Assembly (NCBI GenBank): GCA_023417935.1
Contig: JAEZDY010000010.1
Span: 68,537-132,536 of the forward strand
Length of the DNA: 64,000 nucleotides
Direction: 5' to 3'
Origin: Bacteroidota bacterium
GTDB lineage: Bacteria > Bacteroidota > Bacteroidia > Bacteroidales > Lentimicrobiaceae
The notes under the pieces were generated by a model. That model did not search any database and was not told where the DNA came from. It was given only the letters and a program-made list of their open reading frames with translations. Positions within the stretch are counted from its first letter, which is position 1. Each line of letters opens with the position of its first letter. The translations under genes were made by a program, and so were the position numbers. Of this stretch, positions 1-9,409 are shown piece after piece.

Positions 1-441
1 ACCAACTACATTTAATTGATTATTTATCACATCAAATTCTAAACCATTACCTATTCTAATATCTTCCCAAACACCATCAGTTGCAGATATTCTACCCATA
101 AGTCTTTCAGCAGGAACCTGTATTGCAGGTTCAGCACCAATATCAGAGTAAGTTAAACTTCTTGTATTAACACCTGTAACATGTCCTTCAGTATTAACCT
201 TAACCATAGATATTACATTGGCTCCTGTCAAGTCACTAGTAGGTGCATCTGTAAACCCTGTAGGGTGCGCATAACTAGATGAATCGTCAGTAGTCAGCAA
301 TCTCTTTTCTGTTCCTGCACTGTTTTTAATGTATAAGTTATCGTCTGTTTTTGGTGCTACAATTACATAACCTGAATCCGGTGTAGATAACCCTGAATTC
401 TTTTGTAGTTCCAAATCCGTATCAAATTTTTTAGTACTCAT
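1..441 (-). CDS. Tail fibre-like protein, 3' end beyond the window
   Basis: An open frame starts with ATG at 439-441 and runs without a stop to base 1, giving the first 147 residues. It begins MSTKKFDTDLELQKNSGL and continues with short beta-rich stretches and glycines (for example ATDGVWEDIRIGNGLEF), a texture typical of phage tail fibre or structural beta-helix proteins. It contains no in-frame TAG in the visible part. It follows the fibre gene at 521-1714 on the same strand after a short gap holding a stem-loop. Function is inferred from position at the end of the tail gene block and from composition; no specific family is recognised. Confidence 0.75.
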   Translation of the reverse strand, partial: MSTKKFDTDLELQKNSGLSTPDSGYVIVAPKTDDNLYIKNSAGTEKRLLTTDDSSSYAHPTGFTDAPTSDLTGANVISMVKVNTEGHVTGVNTRSLTYSDIGAEPAIQVPAERLMGRISATDGVWEDIRIGNGLEFDVINNQLNVVG

Positions 442-471
442 TATGTTTGATGTTTCAATAATTCAATCAAT

Positions 472-498
472 GAAAATGCTGCATTAAGCAGCATTTTC
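472..498. terminator. Stem-loop between two tail fibre genes
   Basis: An 11-bp perfect stem (GAAAATGCTGC with GCAGCATTTTC) encloses a 5-base loop. It lies between the stop of the fibre gene (521) and the next start (441). The A-rich/T-rich stem base resembles an intrinsic terminator readable on both strands, though there is no long T run after it. Confidence 0.55.
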
Positions 499-520
499 AA
501 ATCTATTGGGTAACTCAAAA

Positions 521-1714
521 TTACCCTATTACTGTAGCAATTAAAGTATTAACTGCAGGTGCTACATTGAAATTCAATACTACAGTATTTGCTGTAGGTG
601 CTGTTACTTCACATTCTACCTGTTGAAATGGTGTTGAAGACTGGAATACCTGAACTATTACATATTGGGTATTCAAATTGTGTGTAATTGTATAAGAAGT
701 AGCAGAAGTTGCTAAAGCATACTGAAATTTCCTTGCATTTGATTGATTAGCACCTAAACCTAAGTTACCCTTTAAAGTAGCAGGTGTCACAGCTCTAGTT
801 GTATCAGTTCCTGTATTAACTTCAGCTTGTGTTGCTAATTCAATTAAACCGGTTGCTGTTTCAGTTGCATTTCTATTATCCAAAGAATATTTTAATCCTG
901 CTGGTGTTACTACTCTAGTAGTATCAGTTCCAGCAGAAGCTTCTGAAGTAGTTGCTAGTTCAACAATACCTTTTACAGTTTCAGTAGCATCTACAATGTC
1001 AGGAATGTTTTTATTAATTAGTGTCCAGTGTGCTAAGGTTGTAGGTGAATCCTGTTTAGCAATTAGCATATCACCAACCTGAACAGCTTCAGTAAAGAAA
1101 GTACCTGCAACAGTTACTACATAAGTCCAACCTGTTTTAATTCCGGCTATTGGTGTACTGTCAAGCATTGGTGTGTTAGTAGCAGCATCATATCCACCTT
1201 TATAAACTAATCCACCAGTAATTGCAGTATTGATATCCGCAATTAATTGAAGAATCTTTGAAGCACTAAATAGCTCAGTAGTTGATGTACTAGCATCATT
1301 GATAATTCTATGTTTAGTAACATCAGCAATGTGTGTGTCAATTTGCGCATGTGTATTAGTTCCCTTGTTAGCTAAATTAACGTGGTCAACAGCTTGAAAC
1401 TTACCTGTAGTAGCACTATCAGCAACTAAAGCGTGTCCTGCTGTTGCACCTGAAATAGTATGTTCTGCACCTAATCCAACATTTGTTGCTATGATGTGTG
1501 CTATTGGTGTTCTTGCATCTGTAAGTCTAGGGTCATTGTCATTGATTAAATCAATCCAAGCAGTACCATTGTGGTATCTAATTTTTTTAGTTGTGGTGTT
1601 ATAGTAGAATCTAGATTCTGTACCTGTAGGGTCTGTTGCTAAATTCTCAATCTTTGCTGAAAGCAGTTGATTTAACGCTAAGTCAATATCACTTAAAAAT
1701 ACCTTTTTCTACAT
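521..1714 (-). CDS. Tail fibre protein with repeats, TAG as second codon
   Basis: The gene is 397 codons and starts ATG TAG AAA AAG. With TAG read as Gln the protein begins MQKKVFLSDIDLALNQLL, a common start for Bacteroidota phage fibre proteins, followed by an SRFYYNTTTKKIRYHNG segment. Two copies of a classic fibre repeat follow (ATETVKGIVELAT and ATETATGLIELAT, each with GTDTTRxVTPAxLK). The C-terminus has ITHNLNTQYVIVQVF, a trimeric fibre-tip-like motif. In the standard code the only usable start is an internal ATG at 1168, which would discard the first 182 residues. A GTATTTA motif lies about 19 bases upstream of the start. Placing TAG directly after ATG means no product at all without amber suppression. 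Stop is TAA. Confidence 0.9.
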
Positions 1715-1732
1715 TTCTTATGTGTTTTCTTA

Positions 1733-1740
1733 ATAAATAC
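1733..1740 (-). promoter_or_regulatory. Late promoter-like motif GTATTTAT
   Basis: Minus-strand GTATTTAT lies 19 bases upstream of the fibre gene start at 1714. It is one of ten such motifs in the prophage, each at a similar distance from a late gene start. Confidence 0.55.
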
Positions 1741-1760
1741 GGTTAATGTGTTGAATCTAA

Positions 1761-2072
1761 TTAATTAAGTGTCTAATTACCTGCAAAAGCAGCACTGAAT
1801 AAAAGTTGAACTGTGTTCACATCAATGTGTCTAACTTCACCTTCTACTTCTGTTCCTGCTGTATCAACTACTGTTACAGAAGGATATTTACCAAGATTGT
1901 GAACTATTGTCCAATCTGTTGAAGGTACACCCTGAGTATAGAAGTAGTTTTTGTCATTATTTGAAGAACTATTAGACTAACTTGCTTCAACTGAAATAAC
2001 TGTTCCATCAGAATAAATTCTTTTGTTTCGTGGTATGTAAGGAACCAGTCTAGTGTTAATGTTTACTGCCAT
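1761..2072 (-). CDS. Small tail fibre-associated protein
   Basis: The gene has 103 codons, two of them in-frame TAG (after EAS, and after AGN near the C-terminus). The protein starts MAVNINTRLVPYIPRNKRIYSD and ends with a compact domain containing TDWTIVHNLGKYPSVTVV and a VNTVQLLFSAAFAG segment. This resembles the C-terminal domain of the larger fibre (ITHNLNTQY) and is common in phage fibre or receptor-binding proteins. It sits 2 bases after the tail tip gene, so it is likely co-translated with it. Stop is TAA. A role in fibre assembly or receptor binding is inferred from sequence style and position. Confidence 0.82.
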
Positions 2073-2074
2073 TG

Positions 2075-4297
2075 TTACAAGGTGTTTATGTTGGTATTAT
2101 CTTCAGACGTTTCTTGAATTATTAATTCATCTACTGCTTCTGCTATGTTTCTTGTTATACCAATTATTGTAAATCTTTTACCGGGTAAATGATTACTATA
2201 AGTTAAGTATCCAATTAATGAATCAAGCTTATTTGTTGTTAAACTCAATTGAATGAACTGTTGATTATAAGTACTGACTATTGACCTTAAAAGAAGATTT
2301 TCAATAGTGTGTGTTATTCCCTACCTACTAAATGCCATATGTGGTTCATAATATCCGTTATTAAGCTTTAGCATATTACCATTTTCACAAGGGAACTTCT
2401 AAGCATTAGTACCACAGTAAAGGGTTATTTCTTCACCTTCATTCTTAAACTGACTATTTAACGGCTAATTTGTGGAATCTCCAACAATTTCAATATCAAC
2501 TTTCTTAACCTCTCTATTGTATTGGTCAAGTATTGTTAATTTGAATTCCTTCAATAACATGTTCCAGTAGAATCCGGTTGAAGTTCCCAAAGTACCATCT
2601 TTAAATTCAATTTGGTAGTCATATAACTTAATAAGAACCCTTCCTGAAACATTGTCAGGTAAAGTAATTATAAAATCAGATTCTAAAGCTTCAGCTGTAA
2701 AGTTTCCATATTCATCTTCAACAGGTTCTGCTTTATTCCATATTTTCAATTCAACATCTTTATCATTCAATGCTTCACAGTCATCATAAGTAATCCAACC
2801 ATTAGGTGAATGTGTGGTTACCTGTTGTTTTGGCACACTGAAGATATACATACTATCTCTTAGGTCACTTCCATCAACCCAAGTTCCAACAGCTTCAAAC
2901 ATGTCACCATTAGTATACTGGTTCAGGTGCTTCTTTTTTGAACCAATTTCATTGTCAATAATCACTTCCATATGCAGCCTAATCTTTTCTATTGCCTAAT
3001 CACTTGCTAAATCTGTTGGAACTAATCCTAAGTTTTCCCAAGTATGAGGGTGCAATTTCATTTCCAACTTCAACTTATAGTTAGAATTTCCGATAACATA
3101 AGGCAAATCCGGTTTATTGATAAATGATAGATGTTCAGAACTAATAAAGAATCCATCATTCTTAGGTTGAAAGCGTAAACCATTAACATTAACATTCTAG
3201 TTCTTAGCTCCTATTCCAAACATACTGATAAAGTTTGAACCATTATATTCATTCCAATATTCAGAATTCCAAAAAGTAGTCTGAAGATATCCATAGTTAG
3301 GATTACTGTAGTCTACCGGTAATTCCTGTTCAGTGAATGAATCTTCTTCAGAAGAATAATCTATCACATTCTTTAACCGGTAATTGTTGTACTTAATCAC
3401 CTGCTTATTGAATCCGGGTATAATAGAGAATGTTTGTCTATTATTACCAAATCCAATAACTGACTAATCACCTATCAGAACATTCCTTGAATCAGTATAC
3501 AAGTAATTGAACTATTCTTGCATATCAAAAACTTTAAAATTTCTCATTGAATCGGAACCACTCATTAGATAATTATTGTCAGTAATGTACACACTACCAT
3601 CATAGGTAAATATGAAAGCTCCTAAAGGTTGCAGGATTGATTCTAGAACTGTCCTTACTGATTCAGCTTCACCATCTTCATTATACCAGTTATCCGGGTT
3701 AGTGTAGATGTGGTGAAAGATAGTTTCTTCAAGTCCTATTGTAGTGTTTGGAATAGTGGTTGACAATCCCACATACAATTTAGTATAAGGCAATCCAATT
3801 TTATAGAACACATTGAACATGGTTGTCCAGTTGGAACCAATGGTGTCAATTCTACTACCATCTGAAGTAACATAATTTAACCTGTCTAAAAGTGCTAATC
3901 CATCATTACCAGTGAAGTTGACCAAGTAATTATCATATTCATTAAAAGGTTCTTCATACATTTCACTGTTAAGATAACCTAACCATCTTACTAGTTCTTG
4001 TGTGTAGATAGGTGTTATTTGAACAATCTCAATTAGCTTAACTTGATACTGAAACATATCAGCAGTTGACAGATTAATAAACTTCATTGAAGTATTGGAT
4101 AGCAGGTTAAAGGAACAACCTGAACCCCTAACTGGTTGAAACAGACTATTTACTTCAGGATATTCAATAGTAAATGGATTGTTACCACCTCTAACTTCTT
4201 CAGGTGTTAAAGTGCCGGTTGTATCTTCTAAGATTTCAACCCTGAACTATTTATTATTGATATCCTTGAATGTGTAATAGTACTTGACTTGATACAT
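2075..4297 (-). CDS. Large tail tip / minor tail protein, recoded
   Basis: With TAG read as Gln this is one 740-residue protein with eight in-frame TAG codons; in the standard code it is broken into pieces. It starts MYQVKYYYTFKDINNKQFRV; its ATG overlaps the tape measure stop as TGATG. The position directly after the tape measure is where siphophages encode distal tail and tail-tip proteins. The middle region (QYQVKLIEIVQITPIYTQEL, QPLGAFIFTYDGSVYI) is typical of minor tail proteins that form the baseplate hub, and a beta-rich region lies around residues 450-620. No membrane segments are visible. The assignment is by order and general sequence; the exact family is not recognised. Stop is TAA. 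Confidence 0.85.
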
Positions 4298-6363
4298 CAC
4301 CTAATTCCTTTCATTCTCTTATTGTAGTTGTTCAACACCCCTATCAACTTACTACCTTCTATCTCAAATCTGACTTCACCACCTACACCACCATTATTAG
4401 CAATTTCAAACAGTTTTGCTTGTTGTGACTAATTGAGTATCATTTCACCACTATTAACTCTTGCTATTAGATTATCACCTGAATAAGATTGACCTGAAAC
4501 AATACCACCTGAAGCAAACTTAGGTAATGAAGCAAATAACTAACTGATAGCAGTTACACCAACTGCTGCAGTAATTAAACCGGGTAAACCTTTTGTTGAT
4601 TCACCTGCAATCATTCCTGCAATAGCTTGTGCTAAAAGTCCAAAGATAACCTGTCTTAAACCTGACAACATGGAACCTATCAACTGCTGAAAGCTTACTT
4701 CACCACCTTCCTACATGGTAATGAAAGCTTCACCAAGCATATTGATAGAATTTGTTGCTATTCCTGCAATATCACTAAGGGAAAGTAATTCATCTGTTGG
4801 AATCGGTTTTAGTTTCAGCTCAATTGGTTCCGGCTCCCAGTCTAAGATGTCTTTATTAATTTTATCAAAGGTGTCATCAATATTACCGGGTAAAGTAACT
4901 TGACTTGATATGTATTCAGTTGTTTGCTGCTCTACTATCTAATCCACATTATCCTTCTTACCTTGAATCCTTTGAAGTTCAAGTGTTAAGGGTTTAATGT
5001 CTTTACCAAGTAGAATGTATTCTTTAATTTTAGAATTAATTTCACTAATTTGTTTAGTCAAATCACCATATAAACTTATTGCTTCACCTTTACTATCATT
5101 GTCTTTATTCAATAAGTCAGTGTTAAACTCAACACTAACTGAATTTTCATCAACCTTATCACTAAAGAACTGAACCTGTTTACTGATATCTTGATGTTCA
5201 GCATTCAGTTTGTTTAACCTGTTTTCTTCTTCTTCAAGTTGCTTGTTCTTTTCTTCAATTTTATGAGAAAGATAAATTTGTTTTTCAGCATTGGCAGTTA
5301 GATAACGGTTCTGTAAATTGGTTAGTTGTGCCTGTCTTACTGATTTTCCAACTTCAGCATTTCTAATTTCTTGTTCCTTCTGAAACTACTTCAATTGAAG
5401 TTCTGACATTTGTGCTGCCTATGCTTCAGCAAGTGATTTCTTTTTCAGTGCTTCAACATATTCACCTATTAATTTTCTACCTAAATCCGTTTTGATGTTA
5501 GATAAGTCTAACCCTTTCAAGTAATCCGGGTCAAGGCTAATCAGTTGTCTAAGTGCTGTCTGTTTATCCTTTAAAGATGTGGTTTCACCAGTGATTGTCT
5601 GTACTAGTTTCTGAACCTGCGTTATTTGCTTATTATAAGATTCAAAAGCTTTAGATTGTACTTCCTGTAAAGTGTCCCGGTTCAGAATCCTTAAATCATT
5701 CTGCTGTTTTAATGCTTCTGTTTCTTTTTTAGCTGCTTCTGCACTGGCTAATTGATTCTTTATTAAGAATCCTAATCCAGTAGCTAAAGCACCAACAGCA
5801 ATTGCAACTACACCAATAATTGAAGCATTCATCTATGAATTCAACTACCATTGAGCAATAGTAGCAGCTTTTGTTGCTACCGTATTTGAAACAGTTACTG
5901 CAGTATCTTTGATTTTAGTATAAACTACCAACAATCTCTTTTCCTAAACCAGTTCATCAATTGCAGATAAAGCCTGACTAATTCCAATTAGGTTTATCAT
6001 TGCTTTTTGCAATTGTTCTGATTTCTCTTTAGATACTCCAAATATATTGGCAACACCAACTGCACCTTCAGCAACCTAAGTAAGACCCATTAAAGCACCA
6101 GTAAAAGCTTCGCCAATAGAACCACCTAAACCTTTTTGAACAGCTCTTAAGTCTGCCATTTCATCGCTTAGTTCACCTATTTGTCTAGTGATATTCTCTA
6201 TTTCTTCTTCTGTCTTACCATCAAAAGAAATATTTCTAAGCTGCTGAAGCTCCTTTCTCATTTCACCCATGTTCTTACTGGTTGATGCTTTAGCTTCATT
6301 TAAACCCTTTGTATAACCTGCAGCATTAAGGGTAAGTGTTGTTATTAGATTGAATTTCTACAT
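4297..6363 (-). CDS. Tape measure protein, TAG as second codon
   Basis: The 688-residue protein contains about ten in-frame TAG codons, the first immediately after ATG (ATG TAG AAA TTC). It reads MQKFNLITTLTLNAAGYTKG, then long helical heptad-rich stretches (residues about 30-90 and 250-480), hydrophobic segments near SIIGVVAIAVGALATGLGFL and GLPGLITAAVGVTAISQL, and a glycine-rich C-terminal part with FASGGIVSG and NSGEMILN. These are the hallmarks of phage tape measure proteins, which set tail length. The start overlaps the end of the frameshifted chaperone as TAATG; the stop overlaps the next ATG. In the standard code nothing longer than 140 residues survives. Confidence 0.92.
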
Positions 6364-7000
6364 TATATTTTTACTATTGTTGCTTTACCTTCTTCAGCAT
6401 TCTTCAAAGTTTGCATCTATGAATTTCTAAACTGTTCCAGTTGTTCAGGTGTAGGTTTATCAATTAAAGCTTCTTCATGTTCCCAACTAAACCTTATTAA
6501 ATCTTGTGGTTTCTTAACCTTAGCACCATAAACCTAAGCATTAATAAAACCTAACCATCTGACTTGTTCCCATCTTTCTTGATACTGCTTGTTGTATTGG
6601 CTTAGCACTGCTTCTATTTCGTAGTTAGTCATCTTATCCAAGAAGTAATCCGGTTCAATTCCACACCCTAAAACAACTAAACCGTAAAGCTCCTTTATGC
6701 TTATACCTTCTTTGCTTTTTTTTTATTGTCTTCTTTTGGCATAAGTGAAGCTAAGTAATCATTGAAAGAATCCAATGATTCAGGTGAATTGTCAAGTTCA
6801 TCAACAAACTAGTCAAAGGTGAATATAAAGTCCTTATTACCTGCTCTAAGAATACAGAAGAACAGCTTCATAATATCACTAAAGCTATTGTCCATTGTAT
6901 TGATTGACTTTCCTGTCATTTCTTCAAAGTACATTAATGACCTAATAGACTGCTTAACATTGTATTCAATTCCACTGATTTTAATTTTGATTGTGTCCAT
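6363..7000 (-). CDS. Tail assembly chaperone, -1 frameshift product (gpGT-like)
   Basis: Reading starts at ATG 6998-7000 and shifts back one base on a run of nine A residues (minus strand, 6716-6724). Frame 0 gives DNKKKAKKV and a stop; the -1 frame continues as KSKEGISIKELYGLVVLG to a TAA at 6363, adding 118 residues. The extension contains two in-frame TAG codons. Its position between the tail tube gene and tape measure, and the frameshift arrangement, match lambda gpG/gpGT and equivalents in many siphophages, which load the tape measure during tail assembly. No independent start with a good ribosome-binding site is needed for the second frame. The shift itself is inferred from the sequence, not measured. 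Confidence 0.85.
6701..7000 (-). CDS. Tail assembly chaperone, unshifted product (gpG-like)
   Basis: The 99-residue frame-0 product begins MDTIKIKISGIEYNVKQSIR, has a helical middle (SLMYFEEMTGKSINTMDN) and one in-frame TAG at 6809-6811 (IFTFD-Q-FVDELDN). It ends with a lysine cluster encoded by the slippery A9 run and a TAA at 6701-6703. It lies directly after a terminator and a GTATTTA promoter-like motif, so it probably starts its own transcript with the tape measure and tail tip genes. Tail chaperones of this size normally precede the tape measure. Confidence 0.87.
6716..6724 (-). promoter_or_regulatory. Slippery A9 run for -1 frameshift
   Basis: Nine consecutive A residues on the minus strand, preceded by GACAAT and followed by GC. 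The A-AAA-AAA register allows both tRNAs to re-pair in the -1 frame, joining the 99-codon frame to the downstream 118-codon frame. Confidence 0.8.
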
Positions 7001-7013
7001 ATTGTGTTTTCTT

Positions 7014-7021
7014 ATAAATAC
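7014..7021 (-). promoter_or_regulatory. Late promoter-like motif GTATTTAT
   Basis: Minus-strand GTATTTAT is 14 bases upstream of the tail chaperone start and directly downstream of the terminator at 7045-7075, giving a terminator-promoter-start arrangement. Confidence 0.6.
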
Positions 7022-7044
7022 TTATAAAGCACACAACACAAAAC

Positions 7045-7075
7045 AAAAAAGGTGAACCTATTAAGATTCACCTTT
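7045..7075 (-). terminator. Intrinsic terminator after the tail tube gene
   Basis: On the minus strand AAAGGTGAA and TTCACCTTT form a 9-bp stem with a 10-base loop, followed by a T-rich run (TTTTTTGTTTTG). It lies between the tail tube stop (7097) and the next promoter-like motif. Confidence 0.8.
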
Positions 7076-7096
7076 AACACAACATCAACCAAGTCA

Positions 7097-7558
7097 TTAA
7101 GCCATTACTAAAGCTCCACTACCTTCAAGTGTTATTGAGTATGAAGCATTATCTTCATTAGGTGCATTAAGTGATAAACTTGTAATAATTGCAGTACCTG
7201 TATAGTTCTTTTTAGCAGCGTCAACTGTCCAATCCGGTGAAGTACCGGTTTTCTATGCAAATACAACATTAACAGGTGTCCTTGCTATCATTAAAGCATA
7301 AAGTTCATCAAAGGTGTTAAGTCCTGTAGTTGAAGTCAACACTTCAGTGTAAAGCTGTTCACTTGACATGTTCCAATCAAGTTTTCCTGCTGCCTTATCA
7401 GTCCAGTATCCGGAATCCTTTGAACTAATATCCCTTGTTGAAAGTGTAATATCAAGTTTTGCATTCGTTGAAAATGCAATTGGAAGCTTACTTACTCCGG
7501 TTCCTACGAACAACATTAAGTCACCGCCAAAACCTATTTTATTTGTTTCTAAAGCCAT
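7097..7558 (-). CDS. Major tail tube protein
   Basis: The gene has 153 codons with a single in-frame TAG (NVVFA-Q-KTGTSPDW). The protein starts MALETNKIGFGGDLMLFVG and ends with SYSITLEGSGALVMA, the compact beta-sandwich pattern of major tail proteins of long-tailed siphophages. Its length, a gene order of tail terminator, tube, chaperone, tape measure, and the strong terminator behind it all fit the tail tube, which is made in many copies. The standard-code frame would stop after 101 residues, losing the last beta strands. A ribosome-binding site is not obvious before the ATG. Stop is TAA. Confidence 0.88.
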
Positions 7559-7596
7559 TTTATAAAATGTTTTAAGTCAATTTAAAAAGTATCTAA

Positions 7597-7959
7597 TCAT
7601 GCTTGAACCTTGAAAGTAAGCATCTGAATATATGTTCCACTTTCATAAGATTCCTAACCATCTGTTAACGTAACGTTCTTGATAGCTGAATCTTTGTAGC
7701 TTGTTAATGTTTCTGCTACTGCTTCAGCTATTGCCAAACTGTCTGAATATTTTAGCGCAATTATAGTAATGTTGACTATTGTAGTTGAACCAGTCAGATA
7801 ATCCTTTGAATAATTGTTACTGAACAACCTTTCATAAATCACACAAGGGAAAACTGTACCTTCAGGAATGATTAAAGGATATATTCTTGAACCAACTAAC
7901 TAAGTCAGTTCCTAATTTGCTTTCAATAACTCATATATTTTCTTACCTGTAGTAATCAT
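7597..7959 (-). CDS. Tail terminator / completion protein (DUF3168-like)
   Basis: The 120-residue protein MITTGKKIYELLKANQEL...RIYPLIIPEGTVFPCVIYE matches the small tail terminator type found between connector and tail tube genes: an N-terminal helix, an IYP turn, a strand with PCVIY, and a C-terminal ESYESGTYIQMLTFKV strand. Three in-frame TAG codons are read through (AN-Q-EL, T-Q-LVG, DG-Q-ESY). The gene follows the HNH gene and starts 16 bases after a GTATTTA motif with AGAAAGG as ribosome-binding site. Stop is TGA. Function is inferred from order and fold-like pattern. Confidence 0.82.
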
Positions 7960-7973
7960 TGTTTTCCTTTCTA

Positions 7974-7981
7974 TTAAATAC
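7974..7981 (-). promoter_or_regulatory. Late promoter-like motif GTATTTAA
   Basis: Minus-strand GTATTTAA is followed by TAGAAAGG and lies about 16 bases upstream of the tail terminator start at 7959. It overlaps the HNH stop codon. The same GTATTTAATAGAAAGG string precedes the capsid gene. Confidence 0.6.
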
Positions 7982-8282
7982 TGTGTTCCTGTTTATGGCA
8001 TTCTCTACATAGGGTAATTAAATTATCAAACTTGAACCCTAATCTTAATTTCTCTAAAGGTGTCTTACCTTCACTAATTGGTGTGATATGGTGAATCTCA
8101 ATACCGGATACTATCAACCCTTTCTAATAGCACCTTTCACACAATGGATTCTTCAATAGTTTCCTTAACCTTAATTTGCGCCAATCAGAAGTATTATACA
8201 CTAACCTGTGAATTTCATTATCCTTCTTGCTTGTGTGCTTTCTAGGTTCTCTAATTCTCTTAGGTAAATTAATTTTTGGCAT
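7974..8282 (-). CDS. HNH endonuclease
   Basis: The 102-residue protein has the complete HNH signature: Cys48 and Cys51 (CERC), His64-His65 (EIHHITP), Asn87 (DNLITL), Cys92 and Cys95 with His96 (CRECH) and His100. It has one in-frame TAG at residue 53 (CERCY-Q-KGLIV), a position that is usually hydrophilic in HNH proteins. In the standard code the protein would end before the catalytic His. In siphophages HNH nucleases help terminase cut DNA at packaging and usually sit near terS/terL; here the gene lies deep in the connector block and overlaps the gp10-like gene by 14 bases, so it is translationally coupled. Stop is TAA, overlapping the next promoter-like motif. Confidence 0.92.
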
Positions 8283-8724
8283 TGGCTCTTGCTTCAAGTG
8301 CTTTAAGGATAGAATTGGATATTGTCTGTTTTGCTAAACCTTGCTTTTGTGCTACAGCATTATAAAAGAAGTTAGTAGCAGTTATGTTTCCCCTACTCTA
8401 ATCTGTTGATGTTTTTCTTTCTTTAGTTCCCCATTCAACCCACCTTAATTTATAACCTTCCCGGTGCTTCACACCATACTTTACACCAATGTTCCTCTTT
8501 AATTCTTCAACTGAAAATAGGCTATTATAGTAAGAATATCCTGACTTAGATTTTAGCTTTCTTGAAGCAAACAGATTCTATTTAGCTTGTTGGTTTATGA
8601 CTATAGCACCTTCTACAAAAGCATCACTAATAACTTCCTTCCGGATTTCTTCTTGAAGTCCATTTAAAAGTCTAATTAATTCATCACCATTGAAAGGTAT
8701 AATATCAACTTCAAGTTCTGCCAT
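8269..8724 (-). CDS. HK97 gp10-like head-tail connector
   Basis: The 151-residue protein starts MAELEVDIIPFNGDELIRLL, has a helical N-terminal half, and a central WVEWGTKERKTSTDQSRGNI segment; WxExGT is the characteristic core of the HK97 gp10 family. Two in-frame TAG codons (AK-Q-NLF, TD-Q-SRG) are read through. It lies 2 bases downstream of the adaptor gene and overlaps the HNH gene, consistent with a coupled connector operon. The family joins head and tail during virion assembly. Stop is TAA. Confidence 0.88.
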
Positions 8725-8726
8725 AA

Positions 8727-9038
8727 TTATTCATTTATTAGTTCACTGGTAATAAGCAACCCTTCCTTCTATCCTATTTCTTCAACAAACAGGATACGGT
8801 AATTCTGTTCCTTAAACCTAATCCGGTAAACCGGTTTAATATCTCTAAAGTAGGTGGTGAATTGAACCACCTGTGTATGAAATATCTCTTTATTGTCTGA
8901 CATGTTCCCGGATACATACTTTACCTATGCTCTAATAGTCATAGATGTTTCAAAGCTTTCTTCTGAAGCTCCATACTAATCTTTAGTAATTACCGGTTCC
9001 TGAACCTGAATTTGATTTCTTAAACTACCTATATTCAT
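8727..9038 (-). CDS. Head-tail adaptor (phage head-tail joining family)
   Basis: The 103-residue protein begins MNIGSLRNQIQVQEPVITKD, typical of SPP1 gp16-like or Phage_H_T_join adaptors, and contains the usual FRDIKPVYRIRFKEQNYRIL strand pair followed by LLITSELINE. Three in-frame TAG codons (KD-Q-YGA, RA-Q-VKY, IG-Q-KEG) are needed to read it whole. The ATG overlaps the stop of the preceding connector gene as ATGA. The family closes the head-to-tail interface. Stop is TAA. Confidence 0.87.
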
Positions 9039-9322
9039 ACAGCAAAATGATTTTTATAAGGTGCTAACAAGAATTTAAAGGAATAAGGAATCTCTACACC
9101 ATTTGCAAAGGATACCATAGTTCTATTCACATAAAGGTGCTATACAAGTAACATTGCCTAATGTTTTGCCTCTATTGGTAAGGTATCAACAGTTAAAGTT
9201 CCATCACAATAATTAATCACTGAAGCTTCAGAAACTTCAATTAAACTGGTCAAGTAAGTGTCATCTACTATGAATTCAGGCTCTATGTTCAAATGTCTTT
9301 TTATTTCTTCAAGTGTTATCAT
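9035..9322 (-). CDS. Head-tail connector / DNA packaging protein (gp6-like)
   Basis: The 95-residue protein begins MITLEEIKRHLNIEPEF, the standard start of phage gp6-like connectors, with a second helix SLIEVSEASVINYC and a C-terminal helix AMLLVQHLYVNR. Two in-frame TAG codons lie at EAKH-Q-AML and LLV-Q-HLY, both inside the conserved helix that is absent if TAG is stop. I chose the ATG at 9322 over one at 9349 because the GTATTTA motif and leader lie between them. Stop is TGA, overlapping the next ATG. Confidence 0.88.
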
Positions 9323-9338
9323 TATTAAAGTGTTTACT

Positions 9339-9346
9339 ATAAATAC
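9339..9346 (-). promoter_or_regulatory. Late promoter-like motif GTATTTAT
   Basis: Minus-strand GTATTTAT lies 17 bases upstream of the connector start at 9322, immediately after the capsid terminator. Confidence 0.6.
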
Positions 9347-9356
9347 CAAAAAGAAA

Positions 9357-9382
9357 ACCTATCAACCACACAGTTGATAGGT
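9357..9382 (-). terminator. Intrinsic terminator after the capsid gene
   Basis: Perfect 10-bp stem (ACCTATCAAC with GTTGATAGGT) around a 6-base loop, followed on the minus strand by TTTCTTTTTGG. It separates the capsid transcript from the connector transcript. Confidence 0.88.
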
Positions 9383-9409
9383 TCCTAATTAGATTTATTT
9401 GATTCAGAA

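Noticed and set aside
2814..5000. Plus-strand frames of about 60 codons inside the tail genes
   Set aside because: They lie opposite recoded minus-strand genes, have no ribosome-binding sites and show no protein-like composition; they are shadows.
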